From: Rothia gullae
GTDB lineage: Bacteria; Actinomycetota; Actinomycetes; Actinomycetales; Micrococcaceae
Direction of reading: 5' to 3'
NCBI RefSeq assembly: GCF_024294905.1
Contig: NZ_JANCOC010000009.1
Coordinates: 1-19,347 of the forward strand
DNA: 19,347 nt
The notes under the pieces were generated by a model. It saw nothing but the letters and a program-made list of their open reading frames with translations, had not been told where the DNA came from and searched no databases. Below are positions 13,207 to 19,347 of the stretch, piece by piece (position 1 is the first letter of the stretch; each line of letters opens with the position of its first letter). The position numbers and the translations under genes were made by a program.

Positions 13207-14427
13207 TTAGCCCGAGAAATCAGAATCCAAAACACGGATAATACGGTTCAAATCCTCAACATTCGCGAACTCGATGGTCATCTTACCCTTGCGGGCACCC
13301 AGTGAAATCTTCACCGAAGTATCGAGCTTGTCAGCAAAAGCCTCCGCAATATAATCCAGGCGCTCACGGTGCTTCTGAGGCTGAGGAGCCTTGCGCTCCT
13401 TCACCTCCGCAACGCCGGATGTATGGTTCACCAGCTCCTCAGTTGCGCGAACCGACAGCCCCTCATTCACAATCTTCTGCGCAAGAGTCTCAATCTGAGC
13501 CTGGTCCATCAGAGCCAGCAGGGCACGCGCGTGACCCGCGGAGAGAATACCTGCCGCAACGCGACGCTGCACCAGAGCCGGCAGCTTCAGCAGACGAATC
13601 GTGTTCGAAATCTGGGAGCGAGAACGACCAATACGCTTAGCCAGCTGCTCCTGAGTAGTGTCGAACTCCTCCATGAGCTGCTGGTATGCCGCCGCCTCTT
13701 CTATGGGGTTCAGCTGGCTGCGGTGCAGGTTCTCCAGCAGGGCGTCGCGGAGCAGATCACCGTCTTCAGTCTCACGAACAATCGCCGGGATGGTGCTCAG
13801 GCCAGCTGCCTGGGTTGCACGCCAGCGGCGCTCGCCCATGACCAACTCATACTTTTCGGCGCCGTTTTCGCGCGAGGGACGCACAACGATCGGCTGCAGG
13901 ACACCAACCTCACGAACCGAGTGGATAAGCTCTTCCATATCCTGCTCATCAAAATCGGTTCGGGGCTGCTTGCGGTTCGGGTGGATATCGCGAACGTTCA
14001 GCTCAGCAAACTGGGCACCAGGAACCGGGACCAGGCGACTCTGTTCCTCAGAAGCGGACTGCGGGATGGAGACATCTTCACCAAAGAAGAAGTCCACCGG
14101 GCGGCGAGTCAGGGTGGTGTTGCGCAGTGCCGCACCCATATCCACACGAGACTTCTTCTTCGATGTTTCACGTGAAACATCCTGCGAGGAGGCGGGAGCT
14201 TCCACCTTCTCCTCTACCTTTTCATCTTCAGCAGGCTTAGCCTCGTGAGCCATTTCGAAGAGACCGTCGGTCATGGGCTCTTCAATCGGAGTGGACACCT
14301 TCTTGGGTGCAGTCTTTACAGCAGCAGTCTTTTCGGATGCCTTCGCCTCAGCATTACCAGAATTCTTCGTACTCTGAGGGATCAGTGCCCCCAGGCCACG
14401 ACCCAAGCCGCGTCGCTTTTCAGCCAT
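13207..14427 (-). CDS. parB: Chromosome-partitioning protein ParB
   Basis: CTP-dependent DNA clamp that loads at parS and organises the origin region. The 406-residue protein starts MAEKRRGLGRGLGALIPQ, the conserved ParA-interaction tail. A disordered charged linker of about 130 residues follows, then the CTP-binding/N-terminal domain (DIHPNRKQPRTDFDEQDMEE, the GERRWRA motif and ENLHRSQLNP). The parS-binding HTH is in TTQEQLAKRIGRSRSQISN, and a C-terminal dimerisation domain ends the protein. The linker is longer than in most ParBs. The ATG has AAGGAG at 5 nt. A hairpin separates it from parA upstream. A parS lies inside its reading frame. Confidence 0.96.
   Translation of the reverse strand: MAEKRRGLGRGLGALIPQSTKNSGNAEAKASEKTAAVKTAPKKVSTPIEEPMTDGLFEMAHEAKPAEDEKVEEKVEAPASSQDVSRETSKKKSRVDMGAALRNTTLTRRPVDFFFGEDVSIPQSASEEQSRLVPVPGAQFAELNVRDIHPNRKQPRTDFDEQDMEELIHSVREVGVLQPIVVRPSRENGAEKYELVMGERRWRATQAAGLSTIPAIVRETEDGDLLRDALLENLHRSQLNPIEEAAAYQQLMEEFDTTQEQLAKRIGRSRSQISNTIRLLKLPALVQRRVAAGILSAGHARALLALMDQAQIETLAQKIVNEGLSVRATEELVNHTSGVAEVKERKAPQPQKHRERLDYIAEAFADKLDTSVKISLGARKGKMTIEFANVEDLNRIIRVLDSDFSG
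14164..14179. promoter_or_regulatory. parS: parS site, perfect, inside the parB coding sequence
   Basis: TGTTTCACGTGAAACA lies within parB and is read on the coding strand as part of DVSRET (residues 83-88), in the disordered linker. The palindrome extends to 20 bp with the flanking GA/TC. Confidence 0.95.
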
Positions 14428-14479
14428 CGTTACTCCTTAGGACTCCCGGATGAGCCCGCTCATTTTTTCTTCTTCATCT

Positions 14480-14485
14480 AGTGTA
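14480..14485 (-). promoter_or_regulatory. Candidate -10 box of parB
   Basis: TACACT on the minus strand, about 52 bp upstream of the parB ATG, matches TANNNT. Only a weak -35 (TGCTTT, about 17 bp upstream) is visible. An AT-rich dyad AATTATT/AATAATT at 14538-14554 lies further upstream. The hairpin between parA and parB makes a separate parB promoter plausible. Confidence 0.35.
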
Positions 14486-14603
14486 AACGAAATAAGCACC
14501 CGAAAGCAGGAGTGAAAACTGCACTGCACATACTCCGAATTATTACCAATAATTAATTCTCTAAGGCTGTTTTCTCGTGTTTATCCCAGAAAATACCACA
14601 CAC

Positions 14604-14649
14604 AATGAGCCCTTTTGGATCATCAATAGACAATCCAAAAGGGCTCATT
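14604..14649 (-). terminator. Strong hairpin between parA and parB
   Basis: AATGAGCCCTTTTGGAT (14604-14620) and its exact complement (14633-14649) form a 17-bp stem with a 12-nt loop, 14 bp past the parA stop. The minus-strand tail (TGTGTGG) is poor in U, so termination may be partial. It probably uncouples parA from parB expression or protects the parA mRNA end. Confidence 0.6.
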
Positions 14650-14663
14650 TCAAAAGATTTAGA

Positions 14664-15506
14664 TTATGCGGATCGGCGCGAGAGCTCCTGTGCCGCCTCG
14701 CGGTAGGCGCGAGCGCCAGTCGACGAAGAATCGTAGGTGATGACGGTCTGCTGATAGCTGGGAGCTTCAGAGATACGAACCGAACGAGGAATCTTGCCCC
14801 CCAGAGTCTCCTCCGGGAAGTGCTCGCGCACTTCCTCTGCCACCTGGAATGCCAGGTTGGTACGAGCATCGTACATGGTCAGGAGGATTGTGCTGATGCG
14901 CAACTTGGAGTTCAGGTGCTTCTGAATCATCTGAATATTCTTCAGCAGCTGACTCAGGCCTTCCAGAGCGTAGTACTCGCACTGGATCGGAATCAGAATC
15001 TCTTCTGCCGCAACGAAGGCGTTGACGGTCAGCAGACCGAGGCTCGGCGGGCAGTCGATAAAGACATAGTCCAGTCGCTCCATGCCCTGCTTATCACGCC
15101 ATTCAGTGTAGTCCATCAGAGCATTCTTGAGGCGAGTCTCGCGTGCCACCAGGGAGACCAGTTCAATCTCCGCGCCCGCAAGGTCGATATTGGCGGGGGC
15201 ACAGAACAGGCCGGGCATATCGGGGCATTCCTGAACAATTTCAGAAAGCGGCTTATCCTCAATCAGGACGTTGTAGACACTGGGAACATCCACACCGTGC
15301 TCAATGCCCAGTGCGGTCGAGGCGTTACCCTGAGGGTCATTATCGATAACCAGGACGTTCAGTCCACCCTCCGCGAGCGCGGCCGCGAGGTTCACGGCGG
15401 TGCTGGTTTTACCCACACCGCCCTTCTGGTTCGACACGGTGAAGACACGCGTATGCACAGGCTTGGGGAGCGAATCTGCGGCAGATTTCTGAGCTTGAGG
15501 AGTCAT
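14664..15506 (-). CDS. parA: Chromosome-partitioning ATPase ParA
   Basis: Deviant-Walker ATPase that binds DNA non-specifically and moves ParB-parS complexes. The 280-residue protein contains KGGVGKTSTAVNLAAALA (28-45) with the signature lysine, VIDNDPQGNASTALG (Walker A'), and YVFIDCPPSLGLLTVNAF (Walker B). IPIQCEYYALEGLSQLLKNI and the C-terminal GKIPRSVRISEAPS are also characteristic. The ATG has GGAAGG at 6 nt. The N-terminal 20 residues (to HTR) precede the first strand and are typical of chromosomal ParA. Upstream are a leader dyad and two parS-like sites. Confidence 0.97.
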   Translation of the reverse strand: MTPQAQKSAADSLPKPVHTRVFTVSNQKGGVGKTSTAVNLAAALAEGGLNVLVIDNDPQGNASTALGIEHGVDVPSVYNVLIEDKPLSEIVQECPDMPGLFCAPANIDLAGAEIELVSLVARETRLKNALMDYTEWRDKQGMERLDYVFIDCPPSLGLLTVNAFVAAEEILIPIQCEYYALEGLSQLLKNIQMIQKHLNSKLRISTILLTMYDARTNLAFQVAEEVREHFPEETLGGKIPRSVRISEAPSYQQTVITYDSSSTGARAYREAAQELSRRSA

Positions 15507-15559
15507 CGGGTGCCTTCCATATTCCGGGTGGTGTGTCTACGGTGATGTTTCTTATGATG

Positions 15560-15599
15560 CCTCGCGTGCGGCAATACTCTGCGGTATTCGTGTGCGAGG
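15560..15599 (-). promoter_or_regulatory. Imperfect 40-nt dyad in the parA upstream region
   Basis: CCTCGC (15560-15565) pairs with GCGAGG (15594-15599), and inside it AATAC pairs with GTATT. It lies about 54 bp before the parA ATG, so it could be a 5'-UTR hairpin or an operator. I recognise no specific family. Confidence 0.35.
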
Positions 15600-15641
15600 A
15601 GGATTCAACCTCCATTCCCCCACCGTTCACTCATCTCAGCA

Positions 15642-15657
15642 TGTTTCACGTGAAATG
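15642..15657. promoter_or_regulatory. parS: Degenerate parS site (14 of 16)
   Basis: TGTTTCACGTGAAATG matches the consensus at 14 of 16 positions, differing only in the last two bases. It lies 28 bp from the perfect site at 15685 and may be a weak secondary ParB site. Confidence 0.65.
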
Positions 15658-15684
15658 TACTCAGTGAGGTGATGAAGTCTGCAA

Positions 15685-15700
15685 TGTTTCACGTGAAACA
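15685..15700. promoter_or_regulatory. parS: parS site, perfect, upstream of parA
   Basis: TGTTTCACGTGAAACA, exact consensus, inside a 20-bp palindrome with flanking AA/TT. It lies about 180 bp upstream of the parA start codon. Confidence 0.95.
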
Positions 15701-15890
15701 TTGGTACTGTCTGACTGGTTTTGAAGGACTCAAGGTCCCCTGGTGAACTATCAGGCTTTGATGTAGAAGAGTCTAAGGTTTCAATCCTTCACTTAAGGGT
15801 ACCCGGCATCAGGTCAATACTCCACGCGAGACATCATTCTATGTACTCTACAGATACAATTGCCGCGTACACCCGGCAAGCCAGCATACA

Positions 15891-15946
15891 AAAAATGGGC
15901 GGTACCACGTAAGCCAGCCTATTCACTAGCTCATTGCGGTACCGCC
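15891..15946 (-). terminator. Terminator of the rnpA-yidD-yidC-jag-rsmG operon
   Basis: GGCGGTACC (15898-15906 on the plus strand) and GGTACCGCC (15938-15946) form a 9-bp stem. On the minus strand the stem ends CCGCCCATTTTTTG, giving a six-U tract. It starts 17 bp past the rsmG stop. Confidence 0.85.
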
Positions 15947-15963
15947 TATTTGAGACGAAACCT

Positions 15964-16605
15964 TTAGAGGCGAACTCGAACCACCGTCGTCGGCTCTTCC
16001 AGCAGGTCACCGCCGGCGGTGAGAATCTCAGTCTCACGCGCACCGTAGCGGTTCAGCTTCTTCTTTGCCTTAGTAATCTCCTCCGCGGCACTACGACCCT
16101 TCAGAGCCAGCAGCTCACCGGTGCCACGCAGAATCGGCAGAGTAATGTCCAGCAGGCCCACCAGGGCGGACACAGCACGCGCAGTCACTACATCAGCCTC
16201 AACAGCACCCACAGCCTGCTCGGCACGCGAGCGCAGCACGGTCACGTTCTCCAGACCCAAATCCTCAACAACCTCATTCAGCCAAATCACGCGGCGCTCC
16301 AGAGGTTCAATCAGAGTCAGCTTCAAATCCGGGCGGGCAATCGCCAGGCACAGACCGGGCAGGCCGGCACCAGAACCAACATCCGCAACCGACGCGTTCG
16401 GCGCAATGTATTCCTGCACCACGGCACAGTTCAGCACGTGGCGAGCCCACAGACGCGGAACCTCACGCGGGCCGATCAGGCCACGCTCAATACCGGTCGT
16501 CGCCAAGTGCTGCACGTAGCGCTCCGCCAAAGGCAGACGCTCACCGAACACAGCCTCCGCTGCGGCACGCTCGCTCTCGCTGAGAGCAACCATCGAAGTC
16601 TCCAT
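15964..16605 (-). CDS. rsmG: 16S rRNA (guanine-N7) methyltransferase RsmG
   Basis: Methylates a guanine in the 530 loop of 16S rRNA (G527 in E. coli numbering) using SAM; also known as GidB. The 213-residue protein has the RsmG N-terminal helices with RLWARHVLNC, the SAM motif SVADVGSGAGLPGLCLAIA and the family segment TARAVSALVGLLDITLPIL. Length is normal. The ATG has AGGAG at 6 nt, inside the last codons of jag; the jag stop and this start are 1 nt apart, indicating translational coupling. It is the last gene of the rnpA operon. Confidence 0.96.
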   Translation of the reverse strand: METSMVALSESERAAAEAVFGERLPLAERYVQHLATTGIERGLIGPREVPRLWARHVLNCAVVQEYIAPNASVADVGSGAGLPGLCLAIARPDLKLTLIEPLERRVIWLNEVVEDLGLENVTVLRSRAEQAVGAVEADVVTARAVSALVGLLDITLPILRGTGELLALKGRSAAEEITKAKKKLNRYGARETEILTAGGDLLEEPTTVVRVRL

Positions 16606-16606
16606 A

Positions 16607-17173
16607 CTAGACTCCTACCTCGGGAAGAGAAATCACCACGTGACGGCGAGGACCCTCACCCTCAGACTCGCTGTACAAGCCAGCAGCAGCCACCACATCG
16701 TGCACGACCTTACGCTCGTACGGGCTCAGCGGCTTCATGTGCTCATTACGACCGGTAGTGCGCACCTTCTCAATCGCGTCGGCAGCAATCTTCTCCAGAT
16801 GCTCACGACGCTCAGCACGGTAGCCAGCAATGTCCAGGATCAGGCGGGAACGGGTGCCGTTACCCGCCAGGACGGAGAGGCGCACCAGCTCCTGCAGGGC
16901 CTCCAGAACCTCGCCGTGGCGACCAACCAGGTGGCGCAGTTCCTCATTGTCATCATCGTCATTAACAACCGACAGGTAGATGCGGTTATTGCGCACCTCA
17001 ATATCAATGTCGCCGTCCATATCGACAATATCGAGGAGCTCTTCGAGGTAGTCAGCGGCAATATCGCCTTCCTCGTCGATGTCCTCAAAATCGTCTTCTT
17101 CGCCCTCAAAGGGCTCCTCTACCAGCTGCTCCTCAACGAGCCGCTCGTCCTCATATTCCATAGCTTCAGTCAC
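16607..17173 (-). CDS. jag: Jag/KhpB RNA-binding protein (KH and R3H domains)
   Basis: Cytoplasmic single-strand RNA-binding protein (SpoIIIJ-associated; also KhpB or EloR), implicated in cell elongation and mRNA regulation in other bacteria. The 188-residue protein has an acidic N-terminus (about 1-45, mostly Glu/Asp). A KH domain has its GRHG loop at 84-87, and the C-terminal R3H motif R154-K-V-V-H158 lies in SPYERKVVHDVVAAAGL. The Jag_N domain of Firmicutes is replaced by the acidic tail, as usual in actinobacteria. The start is GTG with GAGG at 6 nt. It is downstream of yidC. Confidence 0.94.
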   Translation of the reverse strand: MTEAMEYEDERLVEEQLVEEPFEGEEDDFEDIDEEGDIAADYLEELLDIVDMDGDIDIEVRNNRIYLSVVNDDDDNEELRHLVGRHGEVLEALQELVRLSVLAGNGTRSRLILDIAGYRAERREHLEKIAADAIEKVRTTGRNEHMKPLSPYERKVVHDVVAAAGLYSESEGEGPRRHVVISLPEVGV

Positions 17174-17232
17174 AATAATCCTCGGGGTGTTCGGAGGGGT
17201 GTCCTAGGGGTAAAAAGTATCTCATACACGGC

Positions 17233-17266
17233 GCCGGGCCCGCGCCACACGTGGCGAGAACCCGGC
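17233..17266 (-). other. Intercistronic hairpin between yidC and jag
   Basis: GCCGGG (17233-17238) pairs with CCCGGC (17261-17266), and inside it CGCCA pairs with TGGCG around CACG. There is no U tract on either strand. It is possibly a processing or partial attenuation element within the operon. Confidence 0.45.
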
Positions 17267-17284
17267 CCGAATCACGGAAGAAAA

Positions 17285-18274
17285 CTACTTCTTTCCGTTC
17301 TGCTTATTGCGTTGCTGCTTCTGGCGCTTCTTACCAACCGGCTGCTGACGCTGACCCGCAGCGGCACGCTCACGAGCCTCCTGCAGGTCCTTCTCGTGCT
17401 GCTCACGGGTCTTACCAATCGGAGGCAGGCCCTTCGCAGCACGGCGAGCGTTCAGCTCACGCTCCGCCTGAGAACCGGGGGTCGGGTTATTGCGGATAAC
17501 CCACCACTGCTGGCCCAGCGACCAAAGGTTCGACACGGTCCAGTAGTACATAACACCCAGCGGGAAGTTAATACCGGAAACAGCGAAGATGATCGGGAAG
17601 ATGTACATGATCATCTGCTGCTGACGGAACATCGGAGAGTTCAGAGCCGCCTCCGACATGTTCTTCACGCTCAACTGCTTCTGAATGTAGAACTGGGTCG
17701 CACTCATTAGAACAATCATGATGACCGCCTGAACAACGGTCGCGGTAGTATCGCCAGCGCCCGGGTGCAGCGTGGTTGCGAACAGCTGCGCACCAAAAAT
17801 CTGCGAGTCGTTGAACTGGTGCACCAGATCAGCCGGTAGCATGAGCACGCTCTCGTTACTCTGCGCCGCGGTAGGAACGCCCATCAGCACCTGGTACAGA
17901 CCGAAGAAAATCGGCATCTGAGCCAGAATCGGCAGGCAGGACGCGAAGGGGTTCGTACCGTGCTTACGGTACATTTCCATCTGCTCCTGAGCCATAGCCT
18001 GGCGGGAGAGCTGGTCCTTTTTGCCCTTGTACTTCTCCTGCAGCTTCGCCATATCGCCTTGCATCGCGGCCATACCGCGCATCGCCTTAATCTGCTTGAC
18101 GAACAGCGGAATGGTCAGGGTACGCATCACCAGGGTCAGGAAGATAATGCACAGAACCCAAGTCAGACCGGAAGCCGGGTCCATGCCCAGCGAGGTGAAA
18201 AGAGTGTGGAACAGCCACAGGACCACTGAGACGATCCATTTAAACGGCCAAAGAATTAAATCAAAAATATTCAC
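17285..18274 (-). CDS. yidC: Membrane protein insertase YidC
   Basis: Inserts and folds proteins in the cytoplasmic membrane, alone or with SecYEG. The 329-residue protein is of the Gram-positive Oxa1-like type without the large periplasmic domain. It has an N-terminal helix (ILWPFKWIVSVVLWLFH), helix 2 (LTWVLCIIFLTLVMRTLTIP, whose arginine is the hydrophilic-groove residue) and a cytoplasmic coiled loop with MAKLQEKYKGKKDQL. MYRKHGTNPFASCLPILAQM, a late pair of helices and a basic tail rich in Gln/Lys/Arg (from about 262) follow. The GTG start has AAGGAG at 9 nt. The gene lies between yidD and jag. Confidence 0.96.
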   Translation of the reverse strand: MNIFDLILWPFKWIVSVVLWLFHTLFTSLGMDPASGLTWVLCIIFLTLVMRTLTIPLFVKQIKAMRGMAAMQGDMAKLQEKYKGKKDQLSRQAMAQEQMEMYRKHGTNPFASCLPILAQMPIFFGLYQVLMGVPTAAQSNESVLMLPADLVHQFNDSQIFGAQLFATTLHPGAGDTTATVVQAVIMIVLMSATQFYIQKQLSVKNMSEAALNSPMFRQQQMIMYIFPIIFAVSGINFPLGVMYYWTVSNLWSLGQQWWVIRNNPTPGSQAERELNARRAAKGLPPIGKTREQHEKDLQEARERAAAGQRQQPVGKKRQKQQRNKQNGKK

Positions 18275-18325
18275 GCGGGAATACTCCTTAAGGACTCGGC
18301 TAAGTCATTGTGTGGGAGGCGCCGC

Positions 18326-18799
18326 CTACTCAGGGCGGGCGTCACCACCGGTGTAAGGGGTGTAAAGATGGGGGTGGTTGAGCAGAATAATTTTCGGTTC
18401 TGCTCCGGGAGCGAAAGCACGCTTCCCCTCCGGCACTGGGTCGATACCTCCGGTCGCCCAGGGAACACACCGCAGAATACGGCGCACCGTCAGGGAAAGC
18501 CCGCCCATCACACCGTGGGTGGTCAGCGCCTCCAGAGCGTAGGCTGAGCAGGTCGGGTAGTAGCGGCACACATCCCCGTAGAGGGGGGAGATGACCTTGC
18601 GGTAGGCCTTCATGCACGCGATCAGCAGGTTCTGCGGTAGAACGTAGAGAGCCTGCAGGAAAGTTTCAGGCCTCACAAATTCGTTAGGTGCTAGTGCCAG
18701 TAGCTCGTCGGGGCCCAGAGTCTCGGCAGAGGCGCTATAAGTGCCGCTGTGATGCGCGTGGAAGCGTTCTTCACAGCGGTCACGCTGGGAATGACTCAC
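18326..18799 (-). CDS. yidD: Membrane protein insertion efficiency factor YidD
   Basis: Small inner-face membrane-associated protein that assists YidC. The conserved core runs from about 52 to 120: LPQNLLIACMKAYRKVISPL, YGDVCRYYPTCSAYALEALT with three Cys/Tyr-rich signature residues, and WATGGIDPVPEG. At 157 residues it is about 50 residues longer at the N-terminus than typical YidD (70-110). The GTG start at 18799 overlaps the rnpA TGA by 4 nt (GTGA) and has AAGGAG at 5 nt, which supports the long form; a shorter form from ATG 18613 is possible. The residues before the core have no recognised domain. Confidence 0.92.
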   Translation of the reverse strand: MSHSQRDRCEERFHAHHSGTYSASAETLGPDELLALAPNEFVRPETFLQALYVLPQNLLIACMKAYRKVISPLYGDVCRYYPTCSAYALEALTTHGVMGGLSLTVRRILRCVPWATGGIDPVPEGKRAFAPGAEPKIILLNHPHLYTPYTGGDARPE

Positions 18800-19161
18800 A
18801 GCTTCTCCTTGCTCTGAGGCAGGTCGAGCTTAGCGAACGCGATCTCGAGCGCCGATTCGTAGTCGCGGCGTAGCTGATCCCAGCTGGCGCTCGCGGAGGC
18901 GGGAAGTGCTCGCACAGCAATGGCGTAGCCTTCCGGATGCGAGGCGCAGGTGAGCGCGGCAAGTTCACGCAACCGGCGCTTGACCAGATTGCGTGTGACT
19001 GCGTTGCCCACCGCCTTCGACACAATGAAACCTACATGGGTTGTTTTTCCAGGATTTTTCGCCGTAGATACAACGATGTTCCGACGTCCTGTACGGATGC
19101 CGGAACGGAAGGCGTGGGAGAATTCAGCGCTGGTGCGCATACGGTGCCGTTGAGGCAGCAC
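18796..19161 (-). CDS. rnpA: Ribonuclease P protein component
   Basis: Protein subunit of RNase P, which matures the 5' ends of tRNAs together with the rnpB RNA. The 121-residue protein contains the N-terminal MLPQRHRMRTSAEFSHAFRS, the strand VGFIVSKAVGNAV and the family RNR signature RNLVKRRLRE. The start is GTG with AAGGGG about 6 nt upstream. It is the first gene of the rnpA-yidD-yidC-jag-rsmG operon. rpmH normally lies immediately upstream but is not seen in the 186 bp that remain. Confidence 0.95.
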   Translation of the reverse strand: MLPQRHRMRTSAEFSHAFRSGIRTGRRNIVVSTAKNPGKTTHVGFIVSKAVGNAVTRNLVKRRLRELAALTCASHPEGYAIAVRALPASASASWDQLRRDYESALEIAFAKLDLPQSKEKL

Positions 19162-19244
19162 GTGTTCCCCTTTACGTAGTGTGGGAGATTCGGCTCTTGT
19201 GGTGAGCTGACCTCCGCGTGTATTTCACGCTTAATGATAGTTCG

Positions 19245-19274
19245 CCCCCCCCGGGAGCCCCCACGGGGGGGGGG
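19245..19274. other. Homopolymer-rich GC hairpin
   Basis: An 8-nt C-run (19245-19252) and a 10-nt G-run (19265-19274) face each other across GGGAGCCCCCAC. It could fold very stably. The run lengths may also reflect sequencing uncertainty near a contig end. Confidence 0.4.
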
Positions 19275-19320
19275 CAAAAATGAGGGGTTTTGGGCCGAGC
19301 GGTTTGCGGGCCCAAACCCC
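19275..19320 (-). terminator. Probable terminator upstream of rnpA
   Basis: GGGGTTTTGGGCC (19284-19296) pairs with GGCCCAAACCCC (19309-19320), with one bulged base. On the minus strand the stem is followed by TCATTTTTG, a U-rich tail. It would end a transcript from a gene beyond the right edge, most likely rpmH, and separate it from rnpA. Confidence 0.6.
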
Positions 19321-19347
19321 CGGGGGCGCGACAAAAGCGCCGCGGGG

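Larger units (their letters stand above)
15507..15890. other. Gene-free parA upstream region with two parS-like sites
   Basis: No plausible gene occurs here. It contains the 40-nt dyad at 15560, a degenerate parS at 15642 and a perfect parS at 15685. From about 15700 to 15890 the sequence is unstructured to my eye, with a possible minus-strand TAGAAT -10 near 15840 and no clear -35. It presumably carries the parA promoter. Confidence 0.5.

Noticed and set aside
13123..13305. Short plus-strand frame starting MVMFHVKH after trxA
   Set aside because: MFHVKH is simply the translation of parS, and the frame runs antisense into the end of parB.
15721..15912. A 63-codon frame in the parA upstream region
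   Set aside because: No ribosome binding site, no recognisable composition, and it runs into the rsmG terminator.
19032..19334. A 100-codon minus-strand frame overlapping rnpA at the right end
   Set aside because: Out of frame with rnpA and low in complexity (Gly/Pro/Arg from the G/C runs); it is not L34.

Overview
The window is chromosomal DNA of an actinobacterium of the Micrococcaceae type, most likely Rothia or a close relative. This is inferred from protein style and gene order only; no search was possible. Evidence includes an SSB with a Gly/Ala/Pro linker and DDEPPF tip, a cysteine-free S18, a short MurJ-linked pseudokinase, a sigma-R-type promoter on trxBA, and consensus 16-bp parS sites. 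The order rnpA-yidD-yidC-jag-rsmG-parA-parB-trxA-trxB-murJ-nudix-cca-rpsF-ssb-rpsR-rplI-dnaB is the classic actinobacterial oriC-flanking order. The origin and dnaA should lie just beyond the right edge.

Layout, left to right. Positions 1-445 are gene-free sequence downstream of dnaB (446-1801, minus). At 1907-2171 is the wreck of a glycosyltransferase-like gene, then a perfect 52-bp palindrome (terminator) and a class I SAM methyltransferase (2270-3076, minus). A structured stretch of about 640 bp without a convincing gene follows (3077-3720), then a small three-helix membrane protein (3721-4026, minus) and a parS site. The rpsF-ssb-rpsR-rplI operon (6081 to 4255, minus) carries intercistronic hairpins and a structured rpsF leader. 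The CCA-adding enzyme (6272-7696, minus) diverges from a Nudix hydrolase and murJ (7823-10054, plus), followed by a membrane-anchored truncated pseudokinase (10215-11435, plus) with a strong terminator. trxB-trxA (plus) come next and converge on parB. The short gap between trxA and parB holds a 46-bp perfect palindrome that is both a bidirectional terminator and a perfect parS site. parB and parA (minus) are separated by a hairpin. The parA upstream region holds one perfect and one degenerate parS. A terminator then closes the rnpA-yidD-yidC-jag-rsmG operon (19161 to 15964, minus). The right end contains a probable terminator and long G/C homopolymer runs; rpmH, expected upstream of rnpA, is not in the window.

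Functionally this is housekeeping sequence: replication (DnaB, SSB), chromosome segregation (ParA, ParB, parS), ribosome and tRNA biogenesis (S6, S18, L9, CCA-adding enzyme, RsmG, RnpA), membrane-protein insertion (YidC, YidD) with the RNA-binding protein Jag, peptidoglycan precursor export (MurJ and pseudokinase) and thiol redox control (TrxB, TrxA). I see no mobile element, CRISPR array, tRNA or rRNA. The most interesting signals are regulatory: the parS/terminator chimera, parS inside the parB reading frame, the sigma-R promoter match, and the structured gene-free region at 3.1-3.7 kb.
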